Assembly: GCA_902614235.1 (NCBI GenBank)
Contig: CACMKG010000006.1
Coordinates: 1-36,166 of the forward strand
DNA length: 36,166 nucleotides
Direction of reading: 5' to 3'
DNA from: an uncultured SAR86 cluster bacterium
GTDB lineage: Bacteria > Pseudomonadota > Gammaproteobacteria > Magnimaribacterales > AG-339-G14
A program made the translations under genes and the position numbers. Below the pieces are notes generated by a model, which ran no database searches, had not been told where the DNA came from, and saw only the letters and a list, made by a program, of their open reading frames with translations. Shown piece after piece: positions 16,715 to 25,576 of the stretch (positions are counted from its first letter, which is position 1; each line of letters begins with the position of its first letter).

Positions 16715-17731
16715 ATGTCATACACAAAACCAAATTTAAAAAGCAAACATTATGACAATTTGTTCAATTCTTTACCCTCATTAGAGGGAAAAACCATCGC
16801 AATTACAGGTACTACTTCTGGAACTGGATATGTTGCTGCGAATGCATGTGGAAAACTTGGTGCAAAGGTTTTACTTTTAAATAGACAATCTGAAAGATCT
16901 GTAAAATCGTATGAAAGTCTTAAGGCGAATACCCCAAATGGAGACTTTATAAGGATAGAATGTGATCTACAAAATTTTAATTCAGTTAAAGAATCTACTA
17001 AAAATATTGAAGAATCTGCAATAGAAGGATTAGATGTTCTTTGTAATAATGCTGGAGTAATGGCACTAGAAGATATTGCAACCGTAGATGGATATGATGT
17101 ACAAATGCAAACCAATCACCTTTCTCATTTTTTATTAGTAAAACTTTTATTTCCTTTATTAAAAAAAGCAGAATCTTTGAGAGGCGAAGCGAGAATAATT
17201 AACCATTCAAGTATTGCGAGAAAACAACCATCAAAGAATTTAAAATCTGCATATTTAGAAAAAAATGGTGGGAATTTAGGTGGTAATGGCACAAGCATAA
17301 TGGGAGGAGCTAGGTGGTTAAGATATAACCAAACCAAGCTCGCAAATGCTGCTTTTACAGCTGCTTTGCATCATAAATTAAGTGCTACGAATCTTAATAT
17401 AAAGGCAATTGTTGCTCATCCAGGATTAGCTGAAACTGATCTTCAAACCACAACAGTTAAAGATGGTGGCATGGGAAAATGGATCACTCGACAAATGATG
17501 AAGTTAGGACAATCAAGAGAAGATGGAGCCCTTGGAATTCTTAAATCTATTGCCGATTCATCTATCAATTCTGGAGACTTTGTTGGCCCTGGTATGGGCG
17601 GAATGTTTTCGGCCATAAAAGGAGAGGCAAAAGCTTATCCTCTTGAAAGTTTTTATGACAATGAAGAAGTAAGAAATCTTTTATGGTCTAAAAGTTGCCA
17701 AGCTATTGGTCAAGAATTTTCTATTAAATAA
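16715..17731 (+). CDS. Short-chain dehydrogenase/reductase (retinol-dehydrogenase-like)
   Basis: 338 aa, longer than a classical 250-aa SDR. The nucleotide-binding loop is T-G-T-T-S-G-T-G (residues 31-38), N-N-A-G-V follows, the catalytic Ser is in N-H-S-S-I-A-R, and the Tyr/Lys pair is Y-N-Q-T-K. The extra length and the insertion around the active site resemble the retinol dehydrogenase/WWOX-like branch. A hydroxyacyl-CoA or terpenoid alcohol/aldehyde step would fit the operon; AtuB and AtuG are SDRs too. It shares one base with the next gene (TAATG), implying coupled translation. Confidence 0.85.
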   Translation: MSYTKPNLKSKHYDNLFNSLPSLEGKTIAITGTTSGTGYVAANACGKLGAKVLLLNRQSERSVKSYESLKANTPNGDFIRIECDLQNFNSVKESTKNIEESAIEGLDVLCNNAGVMALEDIATVDGYDVQMQTNHLSHFLLVKLLFPLLKKAESLRGEARIINHSSIARKQPSKNLKSAYLEKNGGNLGGNGTSIMGGARWLRYNQTKLANAAFTAALHHKLSATNLNIKAIVAHPGLAETDLQTTTVKDGGMGKWITRQMMKLGQSREDGALGILKSIADSSINSGDFVGPGMGGMFSAIKGEAKAYPLESFYDNEEVRNLLWSKSCQAIGQEFSIK

Positions 17732-18876
17732 TGAAAGTTTTAGCTTTAGGTGGAAGCGGAGGAATGGGCAGATTTTCTTCCTTTGCCATTTCTAATTATC
17801 CTAATATTTCAAAAGTTACTATTGCTGATTTAAATGAGGCCAATGCTATAGAATTTTCGAATCATTTTGATGACAGGTTCACTGGAATTGGTCTAGATGT
17901 AACTAATAAAGAACACCTTGAAAAAGTAATGTCGAACCATGATGTTGTTTTGAATACAACCGGGCCATTTTTTAAATTTGGCTTACCTATTCTAAAGTCA
18001 GCAATAAAATGTAAATGTCATTACTTTGATATTTGCGATGATTGGGAACCAACAGAGGAGATGCTTAAATTAAACGATGAAGCTTTAAAAAATGATATTA
18101 CTGCTATTGTCGGCTTAGGCGCTAGTCCAGGAATTAGCAATCTGCTGGGTCTAAAAGCTATGAATGAGCTTGATGAAACTGAATCGATTATAACTGGTTG
18201 GGATGTGAGTAGCGCAAAACCTGAAGATGAGTCTTCTCAAAAGGGAACAAACGCAGCAATGGAACATGGTTTACAACAAATATCTGGTGAAATTAAAGTT
18301 TACAAAGATAAAAAATATAAGCTAACCAAACCATTGGAGAAAATTAAAATTCATTATCCTGGTCGCGGTAATCATGATGCTTTTATTTTTGGTCATCCAG
18401 AGGCAATTACTTTTCCTCATCATTTTAATGATTTAAAAGAATCAGTTAATGCTTGTCACGGGAGTAAGCAGAGTAATATTTATATTATTAAAATCTTAAG
18501 ATGGCTAGTCGATAAAAAATTAATTAGTTTTAAACAAGGAGCTTCTTTGATGGAATGGTTGGAAAGAAAAATTGGTACTCCAAGTATTGAAAAGCAGATT
18601 AAGGGATTACCGTCAATTTATGGCTTAGCTAGAGGTCTTAAAGAAAATAAAAATGCATCAGTTGCCGTTACCTTGTCAGAAGAAGAGCTTTCAAACTCAT
18701 GGGGGATGGGAGCAATCACCGGATTTCCTCTCGCTTTTGGATTAAAACTTTTATTGGAAAACAAGATTAACAAAAAAGGGGTGTTCGCGCCTGAAGGTGG
18801 AGCTATAGATCCCGATGATTTTTTTTCTTTACTAACAGATCATCCACTTTCAGTATCTAGATCTTGGGAAACTTAA
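17731..18876 (+). CDS. Saccharopine-dehydrogenase-like NAD(P)-dependent oxidoreductase
   Basis: 381 aa. The N-terminal Rossmann motif is G-G-S-G-G-M-G at residues 8-14, followed by an acidic strand end (I-A-D-L-N) and the N-T-T-G-P-F-F segment and Y-F-D-I-C-D-D-W typical of saccharopine dehydrogenase-like oxidoreductases. Relatives include lysine-pathway enzymes and lipid trans-acting enoyl reductases; nothing here indicates lysine metabolism. Its place at the end of the AtuA operon points to an acyl-CoA or lipid redox role. It is not a standard member of Pseudomonas atu or liu clusters. The stop overlaps the convergent carboxylase stop in a shared TTAA. Confidence 0.75.
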   Translation: MKVLALGGSGGMGRFSSFAISNYPNISKVTIADLNEANAIEFSNHFDDRFTGIGLDVTNKEHLEKVMSNHDVVLNTTGPFFKFGLPILKSAIKCKCHYFDICDDWEPTEEMLKLNDEALKNDITAIVGLGASPGISNLLGLKAMNELDETESIITGWDVSSAKPEDESSQKGTNAAMEHGLQQISGEIKVYKDKKYKLTKPLEKIKIHYPGRGNHDAFIFGHPEAITFPHHFNDLKESVNACHGSKQSNIYIIKILRWLVDKKLISFKQGASLMEWLERKIGTPSIEKQIKGLPSIYGLARGLKENKNASVAVTLSEEELSNSWGMGAITGFPLAFGLKLLLENKINKKGVFAPEGGAIDPDDFFSLLTDHPLSVSRSWET

Positions 18877-20792
18877 TCAAGGACAACTAAAGTCTGTCCA
18901 TTTTCTACTTGATCATTTTCTTTAATCAATACTTCTTTAATCTTTCCATTATCTGGCGCCAAAACCTTATGTTCCATTTTCATTGCTTCTAGTATTAGTA
19001 AAGTATCGCCTTTTTTAATATTTGATCCTTTCTTAATCTTTATTTCTACAACCTTTCCGGGCATAGGCGCAGTAAGCCCACCTTTTATTGCTTCTTCCTG
19101 AGTAACATTAAATTTCGGTAAAATTTTAAATAACAAATTTCCTTTATGTGTTTGAATGAGAAGCAAATCATCGTCCATGGTAATTTTAGATCGATATCTA
19201 ACATTAGATATTTCCACATCAATAAAATCTTCATGCCAATCAAACATTCTAATAATTTCGCTTTCTGCACTAACAAAATTTCCATCTTTTAATGACTTAT
19301 ATTTCATCCTGTATTCTTGATCATCAAGCGATAATTTGACTTCTTGGTAGGGGAGTCTTGCATTATTCCAACCAGATTGAATATTTTGTAAAACCATCGC
19401 TTCACTTCTGTTTTTGCCTTGCATCCACATAGCGCCAACTTTTGCGAAATTAAAAATTTCTTCTTCTGTTAAATCTACTTCAGAATTTAAATTAATCCTC
19501 TCAACAAAATCAGTAGTTGTATCTCCATCCAGGTACTCTTTTGATCTCAAAATAGAGACTAAATAATCTCTATTTGTTTTCATTCCACCAAAGTGACTAT
19601 TTTCCAAAGCAAGAGCTAGTTTGTTAGCTGCTTCCAACCTAGTTTCTCCAAAAGAAATTACTTTTGCCAACAAAGGATCAAAATTAGCAGTTATATTTGA
19701 ACCGCTTTCAATTCCAACATCCCAACGAACTAATGGATCATCACTTGGCTCAAAAGCTATCATTTTACCTGTCACTGGAAGGAAATCATTTCCAGGATCC
19801 TCCGCATAAAGTCTTACTTCTATCGACGAGCCATAAAAATCTATATCTTCTTGTTCATAACCCAACTCTTCTCCAGATGCTATTCTTAATTGTTCTTTAA
19901 CCAAATCTATTCCAGTCACCTCTTCGGTTATAGGGTGTTCAACTTGTAGTCTTGTATTTACTTCTAAAAACCAAAATTCTTTAGTTTTTTCATCAACCAA
20001 AAACTCTACCGTTCCGGCTGATTCGTATTTAAGTTTCGAAGCTAGCTTTATTGCTGCTTCTCCCATCTTTTCACGCATTTCTTCATCAACCATGGGGGAA
20101 GGTGATTCTTCTACAATTTTTTGATGACGTCTTTGAATGGAACATTCTCTTTCACCAAGATGAACAATATTTCCAAATGCATCTCCTAATATTTGTATTT
20201 CTATGTGCCTCGATCTTTTAATATATCTTTCTAGAAATACTCTTTTATCACCAAAACCACCTTCAGCTTCTCTTTCTGCAGCTTTGATAGACTCTTTCAA
20301 GTCTTTTGCCTTTTCGACGATACGCATTCCTTTCCCACCACCTCCGGCAGCAGCTTTCACAAGTATTGGATATCCAATAGAATTAGCTTTTTTAGGATCT
20401 GAAGTCATTGGTAAAGTAGGAACGTTTACTTTTATTGCAATTTCTTTTGCAGTTAATTTGTCTCCCATTTTTTTTATGGCATTTGAAGAAGGACCAACCC
20501 ATTTAATATTTAATTTTTTAACTTGATTGGCAAAAGCTGCATTTTCAGATAAAAAACCGTAGCCAGGGTGAATTGCGTCTGAATTTGATTTAAGAGCTAT
20601 ATCTAAAATTTCTTTTGAGTTCAAATAAGAATCAGAAAGTTTAAAAGCTTGATCAGCTTCTCTAACATATGGTGTGTCTTTATCAGCTTCTGTATAGATT
20701 GCAACACAACTTATGCCCATGTCATGCGCACTAGAAATAATCCTACTAGCGATTTCTCCTCTGTTGGCAATAAGGAGTTTTTTGATGGTCAT
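18873..20792 (-). CDS. Acyl-CoA carboxylase alpha subunit (biotin carboxylase + biotin carrier)
   Basis: ATP-dependent carboxylation of its own biotin for a partner carboxyltransferase. The biotin carboxylase part is residues 1-450: start K-K-L-L-I-A-N-R-G-E-I-A, ATP-grasp glycine loop A-A-G-G-G-G-K-G-M, and E-C-S-I-Q-R-R-H-Q-K. A BT-type linker follows, then the biotinyl domain with E-A-M-K-M-E-H, the biotin Lys605 lying 34 residues from the C-terminus. The 639-aa layout is that of methylcrotonyl-, geranyl- or related acyl-CoA carboxylases (LiuD, AtuF), not of AccC alone. The substrate cannot be resolved by eye. The start overlaps the carboxyltransferase stop by 4 nt. Confidence 0.92.
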   Translation of the reverse strand: MTIKKLLIANRGEIASRIISSAHDMGISCVAIYTEADKDTPYVREADQAFKLSDSYLNSKEILDIALKSNSDAIHPGYGFLSENAAFANQVKKLNIKWVGPSSNAIKKMGDKLTAKEIAIKVNVPTLPMTSDPKKANSIGYPILVKAAAGGGGKGMRIVEKAKDLKESIKAAEREAEGGFGDKRVFLERYIKRSRHIEIQILGDAFGNIVHLGERECSIQRRHQKIVEESPSPMVDEEMREKMGEAAIKLASKLKYESAGTVEFLVDEKTKEFWFLEVNTRLQVEHPITEEVTGIDLVKEQLRIASGEELGYEQEDIDFYGSSIEVRLYAEDPGNDFLPVTGKMIAFEPSDDPLVRWDVGIESGSNITANFDPLLAKVISFGETRLEAANKLALALENSHFGGMKTNRDYLVSILRSKEYLDGDTTTDFVERINLNSEVDLTEEEIFNFAKVGAMWMQGKNRSEAMVLQNIQSGWNNARLPYQEVKLSLDDQEYRMKYKSLKDGNFVSAESEIIRMFDWHEDFIDVEISNVRYRSKITMDDDLLLIQTHKGNLLFKILPKFNVTQEEAIKGGLTAPMPGKVVEIKIKKGSNIKKGDTLLILEAMKMEHKVLAPDNGKIKEVLIKENDQVENGQTLVVLD

Positions 20793-22420
20793 AATCTAAA
20801 TACTCCAAAACCCTCTGAGCCTTTTACTTCTTTATTATTTACTATCGAAAGACACATTCCTAAAATATTTCTGGTGTCTCTAGGATCGATTATCCCGTCG
20901 TCACTCAAAACACTTGTCGCTTTTAGGGCAACCGATGCCTTGTCATGTCCAATCTGCTGATTTTTTACAATCTCAGCATCAGCTTTCTCATCAAATTTAA
21001 TTCCTTTTCTCGCTGCTTGTCCTCTTCTAACTATAGACATTACTCCTGCAATTACTTCTCCGCCCATGACAGCAATTTTTGCAGTAGGCCATAAAAATGT
21101 AAAAGAATTACCAAATTCTCTTCCTGACATAGCATAGGTGCCGGCTCCATAGGAATTTCCAATAATGACAGTTAAATGCGGTACATTAGAATTTGAAACA
21201 GCATTAAGCATTTGGGCTCCTTTTTTAATTGATCCATCTTGCTCATAGTCTTTTCCAACCATGAATCCTGTTATGTTTTGCAAAAAGACAAGTGGTATAT
21301 TTCTTTTGTTACACAACTGAATAAAGTGTGCTGCTTTTTGAGAAGCATCTGGAAATAACATTCCATTATTTCCTAAAATTCCAACTGGATAACCATGAAT
21401 TGAAATGAACCCACAAATCAATGTTGGGCCAAAAAGGGGTTTAAACTCTTCAAATTGAGAGCCATCAGCTATTCGACCTATTATTTCTCTTATATCAAAT
21501 GGAGTTTTTAAACTAGGCTCCACTATTCCAAGCAAATCTTCTTGGTCATAAAGCGGGGGTTTTATAGAAAATCTCGGCTCATTACCTTCTTTAACCCAAT
21601 TTAAATGAGACATTACTTCTCTAGCAATTCGAATCCCATCCAAATCATCATCAGCCAAATATTCAGCCAGTCCAGATTTTTCAGCATGCATTTTTGCTCC
21701 ACCAATGTCTTCTCTGCTTGATATCTCACCAGTGGCCATTTGAACTAAAGGTGGTCCAGCTAAAGCGACATCTGCTTGATCCTTAACAAAAATATTATAG
21801 TCAGACATACCTGGTTGATAAGCTCCTCCAGCTGTAGCAGTTCCAAACGTTACCGTTACTGTAGGTATATTTAATTTTGAAAGCTCAGTTATTTCATAAA
21901 ATTGTCTTCCAGATTCAGCGAAGTGTCCCATAGCTCCTGCAGACATTGCTCCTCTTGGTCTTAAATCTCCCCCAGCGGATTCAACAAACTGAATAAATGG
22001 AATTCTGCAGTCTCTGGCAATGGCCATAGATCTCATCCATTTCTTTACAGAATAATAATGCATTGCTCCTGCTAAAACAGTTGGATCATTTGCAAAAATA
22101 ATACATTCAATTCCAGAACAAACACCGATGCCAGCTACTGCTCCACCACCAACAGGGTAATCAGATTTGTATCCTGCAAGACCGCTTATTTCTAAAAAGG
22201 GACTATCAGGATCTAAAAAATTAAAGATTCTTTCTCTAACTGGAAGTTTGCCTCTGGCAGCCAATCTTTTTTGGTGATCTGGTCCTCCTCCGGCTTCGGC
22301 TTCATCTAAAAGGATATCTATTTCCTCCAACATTCCGATCATAGACTCTTTATTTTTTTTGAACTCTTCGGATGTAGTTTGTAATTTAGATTTGAATATC
22401 TGAGATTCTAATTTATGCAT
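20789..22420 (-). CDS. Acyl-CoA carboxylase beta subunit (carboxyltransferase)
   Basis: Transfers the carboxyl from biotin to an acyl-CoA. 543 aa with two crotonase-like halves: N-terminal residues about 60-290 (G-G-G-P-D-H-Q-K-R-L-A-A-R-G-K-L-P, then F-G-T-A-T-A-G-G-A-Y-Q-P-G-M-S-D) and C-terminal about 300-525 (L-Q-N-I-T-G-F-M-V-G, G-N-S-Y-G-A-G-T-Y-A-M-S-G-R). The arrangement matches MccB/LiuB/AtuC. The ATG at 22420 is preceded by AGGAGAAG, a strong ribosome site. First gene of the minus carboxylase operon and divergent from tRNA-Val across 93 bp. The substrate is probably a branched 2-enoyl-CoA, judged by the neighbouring AtuA and hydratase. Confidence 0.92.
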   Translation of the reverse strand: MHKLESQIFKSKLQTTSEEFKKNKESMIGMLEEIDILLDEAEAGGGPDHQKRLAARGKLPVRERIFNFLDPDSPFLEISGLAGYKSDYPVGGGAVAGIGVCSGIECIIFANDPTVLAGAMHYYSVKKWMRSMAIARDCRIPFIQFVESAGGDLRPRGAMSAGAMGHFAESGRQFYEITELSKLNIPTVTVTFGTATAGGAYQPGMSDYNIFVKDQADVALAGPPLVQMATGEISSREDIGGAKMHAEKSGLAEYLADDDLDGIRIAREVMSHLNWVKEGNEPRFSIKPPLYDQEDLLGIVEPSLKTPFDIREIIGRIADGSQFEEFKPLFGPTLICGFISIHGYPVGILGNNGMLFPDASQKAAHFIQLCNKRNIPLVFLQNITGFMVGKDYEQDGSIKKGAQMLNAVSNSNVPHLTVIIGNSYGAGTYAMSGREFGNSFTFLWPTAKIAVMGGEVIAGVMSIVRRGQAARKGIKFDEKADAEIVKNQQIGHDKASVALKATSVLSDDGIIDPRDTRNILGMCLSIVNNKEVKGSEGFGVFRL

Positions 22421-22489
22421 TCTTCTCCTAAAATGGATAAAAAATATGCCTGATTTTTATAGATATGTCCATTTTGATTTTATCTTGTG

Positions 22490-22499
22490 TATGTATAAT
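22490..22499 (+). promoter_or_regulatory. Probable promoter -10 region of tRNA-Val
   Basis: The 10-mer TATGTATAAT contains a perfect TATAAT and ends 14 nt before the tRNA. A TTTTGA lies 16 nt upstream as a weak -35. The same 10-mer occurs at a similar distance before tRNA-Asp. Confidence 0.6.
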
Positions 22500-22513
22500 G
22501 CTTTCAATATTTT

Positions 22514-22589
22514 GGGCGATTAACTCAATTGGTAGAGTGCCACCTTTACACGGTGGAAGTTACAGGTTCAAGTCCTGTATCGCCCACCA
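22514..22589 (+). tRNA. tRNA-Val (anticodon TAC)
   Basis: 76 nt cloverleaf: acceptor GGGCGAT pairs fully with ATCGCCC, the anticodon loop is T-T-T-A-C-A-C with anticodon TAC, the T-loop is TTCAAGT, the discriminator is A and the CCA is encoded. The PhoD gene starts 62 nt downstream on the same strand. Confidence 0.97.
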
Positions 22590-22651
22590 CAATTTCCAAA
22601 TAGTTTTCCTAGAAGTCATTAAATATTTACATTTAAATGATAAGTTAAAAT

Positions 22652-24247
22652 ATGGATAAAAATAGAAGGCTATTTTTAAAAGGGTTAACCTTTTTTTCAT
22701 TGGCTCTACCGTTAAAAATTTATCCTTTGCCAAAAGAAAATAAATTTGTTTCTTTTAAGCACGGAGTGGCTAGTGGAGACCCAACTCAGTCTAATATAAT
22801 TTTGTGGACAAAATTATCAGATGTTCAGGCTAATACTGCTCTAGTAACTTGGCAAATTTCTGAATATAAAAATTTTAGTAGCCTTATTGCTCAAGGAAAA
22901 ACGAGAACTGATTCTTTTAAAGATTTCACAGTAAAGGTAGATGCAAAGATTCCGAAAAAATATAATGGATTAAAAATTTATTACCGGTTCAAAGTTGGGA
23001 ACAATATATCTGATATTGGAACAACCTCTACCTTACCTATAACAAATCCAGAAAAATTTAATATAGCCTTCTGTAGCTGTTCAAATTATCCAGCGGGATA
23101 TTTTAATGCCTATAGAGAAATAGCACTCAATAAAAAAATTGATCTTGTATTGCATCTTGGAGATTATTTATATGAATATTCTTCTGATGGGTATGCTTCT
23201 GAAAATGCACAGTCGATGGGAAGGGAAGTTTTTCCTAAAAATGAAATTTTAAGTCTGGAAGATTATAGAAAACGACATGCTACTTACAAAAAAGATAAAG
23301 ATCTTCAGTTACTTCACTCTAGCAAACCAATGATTGCTGTTTGGGATGATCACGAAATTTCTAATGATAGCTGGAAAGAAGGGGCTGAAAATCATTCTCC
23401 CGACGAGGGTTCTTTTAGCAAAAGAAAAGAATATGCTATCCAGGCTTACTTTGAATGGATGCCAATTCGAGAAAAAAATAATAAAAAGCATATATGGAGA
23501 AATTTTTCTGTCGGAAACCTTTTTAATTTGATGATGCTTGATACTCGATCAGCAATGAGAGACAAGCAATTGAATATTGAAGAATATTTTCAAGATTCAA
23601 ACTTTGATCATAAGAATTATTTAAAAGATTTAGAGAAGCCAAGAAAATTATTAGGCAAGGATCAATTTAAGTGGATTAAGAGAAAAAATAGCGACAAATT
23701 CAGATGGTCAATTTTTGGACAACAAATATTAATTGGACCCAAATATCTGCCAAAAATATTCAAAGATGTAGATAAGAATAATTTTCCAAAATATCTTCAT
23801 AAATACATATCATTAGCTGGAAAGGAAATACCTTACAATACTGATCAGTGGGACGGATATCCCAAAGAGAGAGAAAAGTTTTATAAATCAATTCAATCTT
23901 CTCAATCAAACTTAATTTTAGCTGGAGATTCTCATAATTCTTGGATTTCTAATCTATATAGCCAACAAAAAAAATTTGTTGGAATAGAAATTGGAGCTCC
24001 CTCTATATCATCTCCGAACTTTGTAGATGCTTTTGGAGATATGGTAGATCCAATTGATAAATCATTCATAGAAACAAATAAAAATTTAATTTGGACAAAT
24101 GGAAAAAATAAGGGCTATGTGGAATTAGAAATTTATCCAGAATTCGTAGAGGTAAAATTTAATTATGTATCTACAGTTAAATCCAAAAGATATAACAAAC
24201 TAGAACCAATTTCTTTTAAAGTTAATCACAACAAACCTTTGATTTAA
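22652..24247 (+). CDS. phoD: PhoD-family alkaline phosphatase/phosphodiesterase, Tat-exported
   Basis: Extracytoplasmic phosphomonoesterase/diesterase used to obtain phosphate. The N-terminus has the twin-arginine motif N-R-R-L-F-L-K-G (Arg5, Arg6) and a hydrophobic core, so it is folded with metals before export. After a fibronectin-like N-domain with H-G-V-A-S-G-D-P, the catalytic domain shows the Cys-containing A-F-C-S-C-S-N, H-L-G-D-Y-L-Y-E-Y, W-D-D-H-E-I-S-N-D and, near residue 425, L-A-G-D-S-H-N. In PhoD these bind Fe3+ (with a Cys) and Ca2+. 531 aa is normal. No Pho box was identified upstream. Confidence 0.92.
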   Translation: MDKNRRLFLKGLTFFSLALPLKIYPLPKENKFVSFKHGVASGDPTQSNIILWTKLSDVQANTALVTWQISEYKNFSSLIAQGKTRTDSFKDFTVKVDAKIPKKYNGLKIYYRFKVGNNISDIGTTSTLPITNPEKFNIAFCSCSNYPAGYFNAYREIALNKKIDLVLHLGDYLYEYSSDGYASENAQSMGREVFPKNEILSLEDYRKRHATYKKDKDLQLLHSSKPMIAVWDDHEISNDSWKEGAENHSPDEGSFSKRKEYAIQAYFEWMPIREKNNKKHIWRNFSVGNLFNLMMLDTRSAMRDKQLNIEEYFQDSNFDHKNYLKDLEKPRKLLGKDQFKWIKRKNSDKFRWSIFGQQILIGPKYLPKIFKDVDKNNFPKYLHKYISLAGKEIPYNTDQWDGYPKEREKFYKSIQSSQSNLILAGDSHNSWISNLYSQQKKFVGIEIGAPSISSPNFVDAFGDMVDPIDKSFIETNKNLIWTNGKNKGYVELEIYPEFVEVKFNYVSTVKSKRYNKLEPISFKVNHNKPLI

Positions 24248-24293
24248 ATTTTTAATTCTATTAAAGAAATAATTTAAATTTTCTTCTTTCATC

Positions 24294-24303
24294 TATGTAT
24301 AAT
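24294..24303 (+). promoter_or_regulatory. Probable promoter -10 region of tRNA-Asp
   Basis: TATGTATAAT, identical to the tRNA-Val element, ends 12 nt before the tRNA-Asp gene. No clear -35 is visible. It lies in the 68-bp gap after phoD. Confidence 0.6.
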
Positions 24304-24315
24304 CTCAATTTTTGT

Positions 24316-24394
24316 GGACCGGTAGTTCAGTTCTGGTTAGAACGCCGCCCTGTCACGGCGGAGGTCGCGGGTTCGAGCCCCGTCCGGTCCGCCA
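24316..24394 (+). tRNA. tRNA-Asp (anticodon GTC)
   Basis: Acceptor GGACCGG pairs with CCGGTCC, the anticodon loop is CTGTCAC with anticodon GTC and a CCGCC/GGCGG stem, the T-arm is GCGGG-TTCGAGC-CCCGT, the discriminator is G and the CCA is encoded. At 79 nt it is two longer than E. coli tRNA-Asp because of a larger D-loop. It is followed after 13 nt by panD, so the two are probably cotranscribed. Confidence 0.97.
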
Positions 24395-24407
24395 CTTTAA
24401 TTAGAAA

Positions 24408-24734
24408 ATGTTGATAACAGTTTTAAAAGCAAAAATTCATCGAGTGCCTGTTACGCATACAGAAATAGACTATGAAGGATCTTGTGCAATCGATCTTGAT
24501 TATCTAGAACAAACCGGAATAAAACCAAACGAACAAATACATATTTACAATTTAAATAATGGGGAAAGATTAATTACTTACGCATTCGAAGCTGAAAGAG
24601 GCTCCAAGATAATTTCTATGAACGGGGCAGCGGCTTTAAAGGCAACAGTTGGCGATCTTGTAATCATTGCAGCTTATGGTCAAATTGATGAAAATGAAGA
24701 ATATAAACCAAAAATATTAAAAATAAATTCTTAG
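24408..24734 (+). CDS. panD: Aspartate 1-decarboxylase PanD
   Basis: Makes beta-alanine for pantothenate and CoA. The self-cleavage site Gly24-Ser25 (Y-E-G-S-C) that generates the pyruvoyl group is present, as are Lys9, Arg54 and Tyr58 of the active site and N-G-A-A-A further on. 108 aa against 126 in E. coli; the missing part is the C-terminal tail only. It is preceded by tRNA-Asp and followed after 11 nt by an SDR. Confidence 0.95.
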   Translation: MLITVLKAKIHRVPVTHTEIDYEGSCAIDLDYLEQTGIKPNEQIHIYNLNNGERLITYAFEAERGSKIISMNGAAALKATVGDLVIIAAYGQIDENEEYKPKILKINS

Positions 24735-24745
24735 GGAGAGTAGAA

Positions 24746-25549
24746 ATGAAATTAGATGAAATTTTTTCAGTCAAAGGTAAAGTGGCTTTCGTAACAGGTG
24801 GATCAAGAGGTATCGGGGAGATGATAGCTTCAGCTTATTTAGCCAACGGTGCAAAAGTATACATATCAGCACGAAAGGCAGATGCGTGTGATGCAAAGGC
24901 GATAGAACTTTCAAAAAAATATTCAGCAGAATGCATTTCTATCCCAGGCGATGGTTCAACAATGGAAGGTATAGAGAAACTTGTTGAGGAGCTTACAGCT
25001 TATGAACCAAAGCTTGATATTTTGGTAAATAATGCCGGAGCTTCATGGGGTGAACCCATCGATGAGTTTGCTGAAAAAGGCTGGGACAAAGTAATGAATA
25101 TCAATGTGAAAGGTCTTTTTTATATGACACAAAAATGTTTACCTTTATTAAGACCTGCAGGTACAAGAGAAAATCCAGCTAGAGTTATCAATATTGGTTC
25201 CATTGATGGAATAGGAACGCCAGTATACGAAAGTTATGTTTACAGCTCTTCAAAAGCTGCCGTGCATCACTTAACAAGAGTTTTGGGAGCTAGACTAGTT
25301 AAAGAAAATATACTTGTAAATGCAATTGCTCCTGGGGCTTTTCCAAGTAACATGCTTGGTTCAGCAGTTGGGCACGATTACAGTTATATTGAAAAAACCA
25401 ATCCTGTTAAAAGAATTGGAACTGCTGAAGATATAGGAGGGTTAGCGCTTTATCTTTCATCCAGAGCGGGCTGTTATACAGTAGGGGAAACCATTACTTG
25501 CGATGGCGGAGCCGTTTGTGCCTCAGGTCACGCATTAATTACTGAATAA
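24746..25549 (+). CDS. SDR-family oxidoreductase (FabG/RhlG-like)
   Basis: Classical SDR, 267 aa: cofactor loop T-G-G-S-R-G-I-G (17-24), N-N-A-G, catalytic Ser in I-N-I-G-S-I-D-G, and Y-S-S-S-K. The segment L-L-R-P-A-G-T-R-E-N-P-A-R-V-I-N-I-G-S is typical of the RhlG-like branch of ketoacyl reductases. Likely substrate is a 3-oxoacyl thioester, by family only. A good ribosome site (GGGAGAG) precedes the ATG. Last gene before the terminator. Confidence 0.85.
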   Translation: MKLDEIFSVKGKVAFVTGGSRGIGEMIASAYLANGAKVYISARKADACDAKAIELSKKYSAECISIPGDGSTMEGIEKLVEELTAYEPKLDILVNNAGASWGEPIDEFAEKGWDKVMNINVKGLFYMTQKCLPLLRPAGTRENPARVINIGSIDGIGTPVYESYVYSSSKAAVHHLTRVLGARLVKENILVNAIAPGAFPSNMLGSAVGHDYSYIEKTNPVKRIGTAEDIGGLALYLSSRAGCYTVGETITCDGGAVCASGHALITE

Positions 25550-25550
25550 A

Positions 25551-25576
25551 AAAAACCCCGCCGAAGCGGGGTTTTT
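25551..25576. terminator. Rho-independent terminator, bidirectional
   Basis: CCCCGC-CGAA-GCGGGG with flanking A and T runs, 1 nt after the SDR stop. On + the tail is T5. On - the loop becomes the very stable UUCG with a C-G closing pair and a T8 tail, so it may serve the minus-strand transcript even better. The only convincing intrinsic terminator in the window. Confidence 0.93.

Noticed and set aside
18873-18876. TTAA tail overlap as a transposon target or att site
   Set aside because: It is explained by the two stop codons sharing bases (TAA on each strand); no flanking repeats.
24408-24734. panD as a truncated pseudogene
   Set aside because: Only the C-terminal tail is shorter; cleavage site and all active-site residues are present.
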